A DNA stretch of 64,000 bases from Capsaspora owczarzaki ATCC 30864 (lineage: Eukaryota > Opisthokonta > Filasterea), in assembly GCF_000151315.2 (NCBI RefSeq), contig NW_011887294.1, positions 1,464,601 to 1,528,600 of the forward strand, given 5' to 3'. Positions 50,859-62,800 of this stretch are shown piece after piece. Numbering within the stretch: position 1 is the stretch's first letter; every line of letters starts with the position of its first letter. The position numbers were made by a program, and so were the translations under genes. The notes under the pieces are model-generated. The model ran no database searches and had not been told where the DNA came from. It saw nothing but the letters and a program-made list of their open reading frames with translations.

Positions 50859-53800
50859 CTACTCGCTCGAATGGCGAATCAGTTTGCGGACAAAATGATC
50901 CGTTGCCATGGTGCGTTCGATCTTGAAGACTAGCCGACGCCTGGTGGGCGAGGCGCTCGCGCGAGCAGCCACGACGGTTTCCAGAACAAGGGTGGAAGAT
51001 GGTGTGTCAAAAACGGCGGAGACGACGTTGGTAAGAGGCTGCTGATGCCGAACCGTGTCGTGCAGCAAATCCACAACAGTGAAATGATCCTTGGAGAGAA
51101 GTAGGAGCAGAGGTGAGTAGCCACTGCTGGACAATTCCCCGCCAACGGACAGCACCTCTCGGAGTCCGCCCGTCGAAACAACTTCCAACACAACCATGGA
51201 CAGGGCAGAGTGGGTCTTCAACGCGGCCGTCGGCGAGTGCAGCAGGGTCATGCGGTACTTGTCCAGGCTCGGACGGCGTGGCAAGTCCTTTAGCGTTGCA
51301 ATCCAGTCATCAATCAGGCCGGGATTGGGTCCAGCAGCAGCCAAAACGGCCAAGGGCGGCTGCAACGGGCCAACAGACTTGTCCGTCGAAACCGTTTCCA
51401 AAAGGCCGCGCGACGTATAGTTGATGAGAGCCATGGCACCTGTCAATGGAGAGGCGATGGCTCCAAGCAGGCCTCGGCCAAGACCTAGAACCACGGACGA
51501 ATTGGAGTTGAAGGACTGGCGTGGCTTTTCGACAATGCCAGCAATACCACCAATCATGGCGTAGCCAAACGCTTGCAAGCCCTTGCTAAGCCCATCCGCA
51601 GCACCAGACGGACGGAGTCCGGCGCCACCCGTCACACGCGACATGAATGCGCCGTAATCATCGAGCGAGGCAGTCGCAGCCGCCTGGACGACTGATCCCT
51701 GGTTGGCCTGGGTCTGGAGGGCCTCAAGATCGAGATCATGCCGAATGAGCTGTGCCTTCAGCATCGCGAGACTGCGGCTTGCAGCAGAAGTGGATTCGCC
51801 GTCAGACCCCTGGGCGAATGGAACGAACGAGGCGCGATCGTCGTCCGTGTAAAACCGCTTGCGCGGAATTGTCGTAATGGCCGACGTTACGGCGCTCGAG
51901 ACGGCATCGTCCACATGGAGGCGAGTAATGTTACGGGCAACGCTCGAGCTAAAGCTGGCAATCGATGAGAGCGAGCCGGCCGCGACATGTCGCACAAACG
52001 AGAGCGAGCCCTCGCCCAGGCCAGCCAAGAAGCGGTTGGGGCCGGCACGGTGGCCTCGCAATCCGGCAAGAGGAAGCGAGACCAGGTCACTCACACCAGC
52101 GCGAATGCTACGAATGAGGCCCGTCACATTTCCGAGTAGCTCGAGCGAGCCTACAAGCGAAGGCGCGCTGTACAGGAGGTTGGACTTGTACTTGGACGCC
52201 ACGACGCTGGAGAAGACGCGGCTGGTTTGAGCGTGAACATGGCGCAAGACGATCGGAGACAGGTACAGCGGCATGCGGTCGATGGAAATAAACACCTTGA
52301 TGGACGCATGGACGGTGACAACGATGCAGACCGGGGCAATGTGGATGGTTTCGGTAAACGTGGCCGGCGCCTTGGTCAGCTGCTGTTCGAACGACAAGAA
52401 GGGCGCCGCGAGAATGGCGGGAAGCATGCTGGTTGGGCGAGCAGGCATTGGTGGAAGCATGGGAGGACAGGCGCTGACTCCACCGTTGGCACGAATGGAA
52501 AATTGTCCACCAACCGCACCCAGGCAGTACAGCATGATGTCTTCACCGCTAACAGCGAAAGGTTGCAGCTGCACAGAGAAAGCGGACACCCCGGAAAGCG
52601 CTAGATTGGACACGTGGTGAAGCAACGCGCTGCCATCAACCAACTGGGCGACTCCGCTGGATCGCTTGCTTGATCGATGGCCGGCATATCCCGAGACCGA
52701 GGACACGCGGGAAATACTGACCATGAGCATGGGCATGTGCTCCTGCTCCGGCGACGAGCACCACTGACGATCTCGCAAGCGGTGCAGCAGCACGGGGAAC
52801 GAATAAGGGCGATCGATCAGCTGGTTGTCGAGCTGAATGTCTCCGACCACCAGCTGAAGGCTGGACACTTGACCGGGCGAGCAGAGTCTCTGAATGGGCG
52901 TGAGGTGGTCTTGGTCGCCCGAGACAATCAAGCTGCGTGCATCAAAGAAGAGCGGGAAGGAGTGGTGGTGGGCATTCCGGTCCGGGGTTGAGTATCGTGT
53001 CAGAGCAACTCCTCGGATGGTGAGGCGCAGCACTTCAACAGACACTGGCGACGAAGAGGCAGAGCGACTACCAGCATTCGCAGGGGCTGAGGTGGCGCTT
53101 GGTGTGGACGCTCCATCGGCTTGCGGTTCGGAGTGAGCCGAAGGCACGTCGCCTGACGACTGCGCCTTGCCAAAGGTGGCAAAGAGAACAACAGAAATCC
53201 TGTCAAGGCTCAGCGACAGCGATTGCTGCGTTGCGAATGCAGGGGGTGACAAACCCGCGGAAACGGCGCTATTTGCGCTCGACAAAAGACCTTCGGCTTG
53301 CGGCAGCTTAAAGAAGACATGGCGAACACTTCCATTGAGGATGGTTTGGATTTCGATCGAGTGGTCGTCTGACGCGCCATCGGCTTCAAGACGATTGACT
53401 CCCATTCGGCTGCACGCACCAAGCGACATCCATTTGGAATCTGCAGAAGTGCTGCCGAGCTGCGATACGCGAAGCAGCAAAGCGGTGGCCGGAGCCGTGC
53501 TGACTGGTGCAGAGTCGACGGAAGCAAACGAGGCGCTGCTGGCCCCCGAGGACTGTCGCCGCGCATGCGTGGCGCTTTGGTCGTCAAGCTCGAGCGGTGG
53601 TGCGATAGGCGTGAAAAAGACGCTTCTGCCAGACGTGATCCGAACAAGGTTGCGCTCACGCCCGCGCTCACACACTTCAACGTCGTACGGGAGCGCGTTT
53701 CGGAGCAAATAACGCGGTCCATAGTTGCAAGTGATGTTGACCGACTTGACACACGATCCCTGTGAAGTGTCGATGCCCACGAGCAATGGCAGCGAGATTC

Positions 53801-56800
53801 CCTCAGCATGCACGCTCAGACAAACAGGCAGCTCGGCACCAGAGTACGCTTCGTCGAGCGCAATCCAAGCACATCGCTCAGGATGGAGGAGATCTGCCTT
53901 GTCCACAGTGACCTGCAGGAAGCGACGGATCGAGGGGCCCGCGGCCGCCACGAGAGGATTGAGGCCGACGCCCGCCGATGAGCTCGTCTCCTTGTAGTAG
54001 AGCTGCACAGTGCCAATAGAGGGAAGCAGCTGAACCGGACCGACAGTGAAGGATGAGCTTTGGTTGACATGACGAGGACCATTCCAAACGGGGCCATCGC
54101 AATGGTACGCGTCTGCCGCGATCGCCACCGTCTGGGCACACAACGGGAAGGGAGTGCCATTGTACACGACAAACGCATCCGACAGTGCCACGGTGGTCAA
54201 AGTTACAGTGGCGACCAGCTCGACCACGGCCCCTCCTGGAGCGGTGGTTGCAGTTTGAGGCGCCGTCTCGAGTGTGGGCAAAGCATCAAGAGTTAGCCGC
54301 ACGGAAATTGGCGAAGGTGCGACGACAAAGCCAGGCGGTGCAAAGTCAGGTGCTGGTCTCTGGCCATTTTCGAACGATTCCTTGAGCGAGCGCTCGAGTT
54401 TGCAAGCAAAGACCTCGTTCGTGAGAAGATTGCGAGCTTGAAGGGAGCTCACTGCGGCCAGAACCAACTGAGGTGCCACCACTTCAGCTCGATTGAAAAG
54501 TACGACCGTCGGTAGAGTGGTTTGAGTTTTAGTACCAGTACTCTCGAGCGCCAGTTCAAGCGAGCTTGACCCATTCGCAACCAACAAGGACGGGCGCACA
54601 CAGATGGTGCGAGTTTGGTGCGAACGCACCACGGGAGCATGCAGAGAGCAGCCGCTTGAGACAACGCCGCCAGCCACATCAATCAGCGTCGACGGCACTG
54701 CTGCCATGGCCGTAGCGTCTAACGTGGCGCCGCTGGCCGCCTCAGAGACGGCTTGCAGCGCGTCGCCAAGCACGTCAACGATCGGAGTTGCGGTATGAAG
54801 CTGTGTCATCCACTGACTCGCCGGGCAATCGGCATGGGCCACAAGCACAGAATCGCGAGGCGCTTCCGGGTCAAAGTGCGACAGTGCCGTCAAAGCACCA
54901 GGGGCGAGTCGCTTGACGCGCGGGACCACCACCTGATCCGATTTGGCACTTGGAGCAGGCACCACAATGAGCGAAATCGCGTGTGGCAGCTCGTTGCGCA
55001 CAAGGAGGGTGTCGGAGGTGATGAGGCGAATCAGTGGCGCAAAGGCAGCAGGCGCACCAGCAGACGCAGCGCTTTCTGTCGCAGTGGCAGCCAATGACAC
55101 TGTTGGCACAGGCTTGGCGCTGTCGTGGAGCGGTCGCTGGGTGATGTGACAGCTTACCATCGTGGAGAGCGGCTCTGCCGTCGCACCTCCATGAGTGCCG
55201 CTGTGGCTGGTGGTGTCCAGCCAGCGCGGGACCCGGACACACGGAACGGCCAGTGCTGGCAGGATGCGCACAATGGGCCGGGGATGCAAAGTCAGCGCGC
55301 CGGCAAGTTCCACTGGGACTGACCACAACGCCTCAGTCAAAGTTCGCGCCGTGACATCGACTCCGTGAACAGAAGCGCGCAGCATTTGCATATCGGCCGA
55401 CTCGGGAATCACAAATGAAAGCGTAGAGTTGGGAGAGACTCGACCTTGTCCGTAGCACTCGCTCTTGACCAGCTCGTCAGAATCTGGCCGCGCTTGGATG
55501 ACGTCCGCCGGCATGGCAAACGGGAATAAAGGAAGCTGTGCTTGCTTTTCACTGTCAACAGCGACAATGGCGGCCGCGTTCAATGGATCAGTTCGGCGAG
55601 TGCTGCCAACAACCACAGCTTCTACAGACCGTTCCGACCACACCACATAGTCCAACGGAATGGACGCTCGGTTGATCATGGATGCGTGCCCCCGAATTGT
55701 CACCTCGACTCGCCCACCGGCAAGAACATTCAAAAAGACTGCAGCGCGGCAGCGCGCTCCACCAATGTACAGCGTAAGGGGTAGTTCTGTCGGGTGGGCT
55801 GTATCAATCGAAAACGGGTCAGACCATCGCCAGTCCGCGCCGAGCGGGCCCGCCGTGCAAACGTGCAGCAGACGGCGGGGCTTCAACGCAGCGGGTGAGT
55901 CGGACGACGCGTTGCTCCGCTGTATTTGAAGCTGTTGGGCGAGCGACACTGTCGTTTGACGCCAGCTGTAGAACATGGCGTGACCCGAGTCCAAGATCAG
56001 GTCTTCGTCCGTGTTCAGCTGGCCGAAACGCAGCGGCACTTGAGTTTCGTTGACAATAACGTAGCGATAGTGCATCACTGGCACCTGACTTGACAAGGCG
56101 AGCGCGAGTGCAGCAGCAGGTGTCAAGTTTGGGTCGCGAAGCACAGTGTCCTGCGATGACGACACGCGCGTCACGCCACTAGACCAAAGATCAATGACAG
56201 AGACCAGACCAAACGCAATGGCCGGAGAGAGGGCGATGGCCAGGTGAGGCACGCTGGCAGTCGCGTTGATGGGACTGGCAGGCCAGGCTGGGAAGGGACT
56301 TGCGCTCTGTCGAAGACCAACGTGCACGCTGGTTGTCGGGATGACGGTCGTCCAGCAGAGATCAGAAGGGTCTAAAACTTCCAACGCCACACTGGTGGAC
56401 ACCGTGGCGTCGATCTTGAGACCCCGGGGATCGCGCGCTGCGCCGGCAAACCATTGTCCACGGGCGCAGAATCCAGTTGGAAGCGAAAACTCGACCACCT
56501 CCTGCTCGATCGGAAGCGAGCCTCGCTGTACGGGAAGGGATAGCGCATCCAGCGTCATGTACGCGAAAGGCAAGTCTGAGCGATGCTCGGCATGGCTGTG
56601 CGAGCTACTGCTGATGGACTCTTGCTCCCCTTCTGGCTGGGGAACTTGCGGCATGTTGAAAGTGGAAGCTGGATGGTTGACAAGAAGAATCTTCAGCTCG
56701 GGCAGACGGAGGACAGCTTCGAGATTCGGCGTCGCAAGCGGAACTCTGCACGACGAGATGCTGACGGCGCCAGCAAGGGCGAGTGACGAGAGGGCTGGCG

Positions 56801-59800
56801 CTCGCGATCGATCTGCAGCAATCGGCTGGCGGTCTCGCTGGGTGAGGATGGTGACGCGATCGGTTTCAGTCATGCCTTCGACGAGCAGTCGCAATCGCCA
56901 CAGCCGCGCCGCTGGCGCGCCTTGTAATGGGCTCATCGCCGTTTCTTGCTCGGACAGCGCAAGTCGCTGGAGGGGCACGAAAGCTTGGCGAATCTCATCA
57001 AACCACGAAAGCTCGCAAACAATAAACGGGCTGCTGTTAGTGTCTGGATGCTGCACCACGCACAGCTCCGAGGTGTCCAGGTTGGGCGACGCGGGAAAGA
57101 ACGCGACCGGCAGCACTTTGACTTGCGAGACGCTGCGCCGGTGGCCGTAGTTCCACGTTAGCATTGTGGGATGGAGACCGACGGAATCAGACTCTCGCGA
57201 AAAGCAGACTTGGCCGGGTTGGGGCAGCGTGGCAGCAGGAAGAATCTCTGTTTGATACTCGAAACCTTCCCGTCGTATGTCGTCCACCGTTGGGTCGATC
57301 GCTTTGAAGGCAGGCCAAGGTGTTGTAAGCCGGCGGAAGCGCAGCGAAGATTCGTGCTCATGCGCCTCGCACGCTGCACGGATCAGCTTTGTGAGATTTG
57401 GCGAGAGAGCGCTTGGATCGGGCTGAGAAGTGGTCGTTTCTGGTACGGCGGGTGCCGTGGATGCAGCGCTCACAACACGAGCCTGCACTGCCGTCAAGAA
57501 TCGATACAGTAAGAGGCCGGAGACTTGGCCAACTCGGACGGTGACTGGCGTTGGGATGCCGCACGAAAGTACAACGGAAGCAGCACATTCCGGATGCAGC
57601 AGATGCACGACGTCGACTGCAATTCCGAAATCAAACGGCTCGACGATGGGAGCAAGATTTCGCAAGATTTCCGCCAGTGGTGCCAGCCCGCGACGTGGTG
57701 GTTTGGCGGCTGGAGTGGCCAGTGTAACGCTCACTTGCGACGCAACCAGCGTTCCCGACCCACCAACAGCCGGAATGGAAGACTTGACGGAGGGTGGAGG
57801 CTGCGGGTGGTTGGTGTTGGCGGCGTAGCTGCCATCAATGCGCTTGATCTGCATCACCAGACTCTGCTCCAATTCATCCCCCTGCGCCACACCCCCGAGG
57901 ACCACTTGCAGACGCTCAGCGGACAGATGCACATGCACCAGTAGCGAGCCAGCAACGACAGCAGAGGAGGGAGCTGCATAGCTCGGCAAGCCGTAAAACG
58001 AGGCGCCTGTGGACTCTGTGATTTCCTCCATGTTCCGCTGAATGCCTAGCATCGCGTTCAGAATGCACGCAACGCTCATAGGAGTCAGGCTGAGCAGCAG
58101 GTGGCGATGGATATGGCCTTGTACACTCCACAACGCGTAATGGCTCAGATTCGACCACGTAGATGCAACGCGCGAAGCACCCACCGAGAGAACTGGAGCG
58201 TCTTCCCGATCCTCGGCAGTCGACGATGACAGCACATTTTCACGGACGGTGGACAAGCCAGCCTTGGTCGTACTAACGGGCGTTAAAATGGCGAGATGCA
58301 CATCGTCCAGTCTGGCAGTCGCGTCACGCCATCCGACAGCGCCTTTGATCTGGCGTGCCTCGGAGACAAGCTGGATCAGTTCGCCAAGGATTTCACGCGA
58401 GTCGTCGGCAGGTGGTGTCCCTGGAATTTTAGATGCAGACGCTGCTGCTGGTCTTGTTTGTGCAGAAGAAGACAAGAATGCAGAGTCACCAGACGTTGCC
58501 ATACTGCCGCCGGTAGCCGAGAACAGCAAACGAACACGAATTCGGGGCGCGCTGGCACGCAACCGAAGCGTTTTGGATGCTGGAATGGATGGAAGCGAGG
58601 CCGGGCCTGGCAGGGAGGGGAGCCCATCAACGACTGAGCTTGATCGCGTGATCGGCGAGGAAAGAATGGGCGTGGTGGAAGCGCCCATGATGGGTGCAGC
58701 CGATCCGAGCTGTCGATCTGGTGGCGGTAGTGGTAGTAGTGGTGGTGGTTGGCTCATCGAGATGCTTTCGGCGGCGGCGGTTTGCGACTTGACCACCAAC
58801 ACAAACTCTGCCAACAAGCGTTCCGTCAACAAGAAATCGACTGTTGGAGGGAAGCGCAGCTCGACAAGCTCTTCCGCGGCATGGGTGGAGGAGGCCACGA
58901 CCACGTCGCACGGAGCAAGCATCTGACTGCCCGCACACACAGCATACAAGCCGTTCAGATGAAGCTGGGCAGTGTCGTCCGTCGGTTGCACAGCATGGAC
59001 GCTTTGCAACAGAATCGAACCAAAGCCAAACGCCAGCCGCGAGTGCACGGGCAGTTCCAGCTGAGTTCCGGGATCCAAGGTGGGAAGCACGACTTGCAGT
59101 GGGTGCAAGTAAACATGAATGAGTGGTTTGCTCAGCTGGGCAAACCCGGGTAGCGGGAATGTCGGGGTGGAGGTCGAAGCGAGCGGCATGGCCATCGTAG
59201 TGGGACTAGGGCTGTCGGTGTTGCCATTGATGCCGCTGGAGCGAGTCCACTGAGATAGCGGTGACATGAGAGGTGCAAGTGGATCCTCAATCAATGAGGC
59301 GGATCGCACGGCGCGCAGAGTCGTGAATGCATGGTCGGTGGCCATCTGGCCCAATGCGCGCAGACGTGGCGATGGAGTAAGCGAAAGAGTGCATGCTTTC
59401 AGCACGCCGCCATGAAGCGTCAACGTGACGGCGCCAACGCTGCCGCCAACCAAGGCAATGCGTTTGTGCTTCCAGCCAAACACGCCCCATGCTCGACTCG
59501 AGTCGATTGCAGATCGAGCAGAGGACGGGTGTTGATGGGTGGCGTTGGAAACACGGTCTAGACCTGCACTGAGATTGTGGCGTGCCAGCACGAGCTGATC
59601 GAGTTTGATCGCAGCCGTGTGGGCGCAGTGCAAGTCGCACTCGGCGGCCAAACTGGAGAGCCTGGAGGAACCCGGCGCCCCGGCATTTTTCGACACGTGC
59701 TCATCCGCCTTGTCGATGCGCACATGATGGATAATGTCACGCAAGGGGGACGACGTGGCGGACAACCCGCGCGAGAGAGAACTACTGGCGCTGATTGATT

Positions 59801-62800
59801 CCACACAGGCAGCCACGCAGCTCGCTTCAAGCACGCTGTGGTCGTGGATGGCAGCCATGGAGAGACCGGCGATTCGCAGCGTGGTGCTCACAATCTGGAC
59901 ATGTGGAGCAAGGCGTGGAGAAGCCGGAGGTGCGACCTCGGCAACGTGATCCGGCACAACGGTCAGCTCCAGGGCCTCGACGGAGGCGCAAATGGTGAGG
60001 TGATGCACAGATCCATCGCTTCTCGAAGGGATTGCTGTGGCTGTGTTCGACCGGTTGGCTGCGACGCTCGAAATGGGAGGATTGGCGCCTCGTGGGGATG
60101 GCGGTTCAACAAAAGTGGAAGCCGTCGCCGGAGGCACATGCACCGCCCCTGGCAGTATTGACGAGGGATTTCGCAGCGCCATGGCAATGTCCTGGCCCCG
60201 TCGAAGACCAGTTGCGAGAAGGACGGCTGGGAGGGCCGAGAGCTGCAAGTGGACGTGAGACACTCGCATGGACAGCAAAGCGGTTGGCGACAGACTGGGA
60301 AGCAAGTGGCCAAACGACGCGGCATCGCGACTCGTGTCAATCGCGACAGAAACCTTGTTTGGCATCGCAGTGACATCATAGCCACATTCCACAACCAGCT
60401 GCACGGGCCGTAGCACAAGGGTGCTTGCTCGGTCGTGGAGTGCGACAACGGCCACGCCATCTGCAGTCACGCGGAAGGTACGAGTCTGCTCGGATGCCTG
60501 CGAATCCGACACGAATGCCATGGGATCGGCGGTCTTGACGACAGGAATTGCCAAGGCGGGGTCCAACACCCAGTTCGGCACGGCTTTTCCATCGAGTGTG
60601 GACGTAGAGGCGTTCACACGGGGCGAAACAAACACAACAGTCGGAGAAAGCGCTTGCCGGCTTAGCAAGCGAGCGACATGTTCGCACGGCGACCCAACCA
60701 GCTCTGCCGACACGGGTGGAGCGTTGGGTGACGCGGACTGTGCGCGCCCAATCGTCTCAACGGGCATATACAACATCACCGGATGTATGTCAATGTGGCT
60801 GATCGAGGGGGCAAGCGTGTCTGTAATCATGGTGCGGGTCCGCTGGGAGAATGACTTCAAATCGGTCGCGGGGGGTTGCTGCTCGGCGACAGGCGCGGTG
60901 GTGCTTTCCGGCTTGTACTCCACCATGGCTGGCGGTACCATGCGCGTGTTGTGTAGTGAGTCTGTCAGAAGGGCCGGGTTTGAGCGCTCAAGTTCTATCA
61001 TGCGCGCGGCTTCGTAGGCGCTCCACGCGTGCAGCTGCGGGTCAAAGCACGCACTCGTTCCTCGAACTTCAACCACGAGGATGGGCCGGGCGACAGGCGT
61101 GCTGAGCTTTGTGCCCATAGCAACAACCGACCCACTCGCGCTTGGCGGCGCTTTGCGCTGCAGAACGACACGGAGGTATGGCTTGGCGAGGGCGGACGCA
61201 TCCAGCGGTTGTCGTTGTTGCTCAGCAGGTGCCGCGCCCGAGGCGTCCAGCACGGACTGGCGCGACTCGATGGTGCTTGCAGGGGCGTGGACGAGGACGA
61301 CGGTTTGGAAGCCCGGGTCCAAGGTGGCAGCCTGCTGTACCAATAGTGGGTTGGCTGCGGGAGCCGGCGACGTCGAGGTGGCTTGCGGATGATCGAGCGT
61401 TACACGCACGCTGTCCAACGTAGCAATGGTCGCAACGACATCGCGAGTGACACACTTTTCGAATTGCACCCCAGTCACCTGAACCAGCAGGCGCTTGAAC
61501 GACGCAGCGGTTGGCCGAGGCTCCAACGAAAGCGCATCGGCAAGAATGACTGCCATCGGTAGCTGAGGCGCGCGGATGGTTGGCTCCGTTGACGGTGTTC
61601 CTTCTGACCAGGACTGCAATGTGCGCGTGAGCAGCACACACTGCGGCATCGTCATTCCCATCGTGAGCGAGCTCATGGTAACATGGCGCTCGCTCTGGGA
61701 CAGAATCTCGTGCCACTCTGGTAACAGAAGAGAAGAATGGACGTGCATGTTGACCGTCGTCGGAGAGACGAGGCGCGCCATCTCGGTTGGGGGGCGGAGA
61801 GAATAGACTCGATTGCTGCCGGCAGCGGAGGTTTCAGCCAACAGCTCTTGGGTTTCCAGGTAGACAAGGTGTGCATCCATATCTTGAAAGCGAAAGAGGG
61901 TGTCAGAGTAGAAGTGCTGCACCAGCGTGAGCGCCGCTGCAGAATGTACTCGTCGGAAGGCAGCGCCGTCATTGGAGGGGTACGCTTGATTCACGACGCG
62001 AGACAGCCTCGAAATGTTGGCCAGAGAAGACAGGTGCCATTCGAATTTCGCAAAGCGCAGTGCAAGACAAGGGGCGACGTTTGCAGGGACGGCGACTGGG
62101 CCCAGACCTCGCTTGTCAAATGCAGAGGTCAACTTGAAGGCGGTCGTCGCCACGCGTCGGTTGAGTTCGCGCGGCACTGTCACATGGCGAGATGCGGGTA
62201 GCAAGACGAGCAGTGACGAAAAGGACACGTGAAAATGCCGCTTTGGAGCCCGCTTGATGACGGAGGCGAGCTCGTGCAATGGCAGGGTATGCTTTGGGGA
62301 TACGGGGACTGGGACTGGGGAGCTCTGGGCGAGAGCGAGCTCTTTGCTCACAGATGCAAAAGCCGACAATTTGGAGGTGAGCTGGTTTGTAAACAAGATG
62401 GTGAGGGGACCGAAAGCCAGCCGGATTTTCGTTTTCAGAGTGCGCTGCGAAACGCCAGTGTGCGTAACGTTGCGATCCTCGTTGCGCAACAGATGAGACA
62501 AGCGCTCGACAGCGCCACGCTGGCCGCCAGCATACAGCACAGAAAAGGCGGAAAAGCGGGCTGGAAGAGATGGATCAGAGCCGACCGTCGCTTCCGGCGG
62601 CGCGAAAAACGAGCCTTCAAGGAAGGCGTGGGGCGGGGCGGCCCCAACTGCGGAAGGTGCCACGCCCAACTCAAAGAACGGCTGGTCGAGGTCGGTTTGC
62701 GCGTCACCGCCACCCAACGAGGGAAGTGACGTGGAAGAGGCGCCTGGTGCAGAGAGTGAGCTGGTGCCCGTCTGTCCCGCATCGCTCGGCCGCCGCCGGC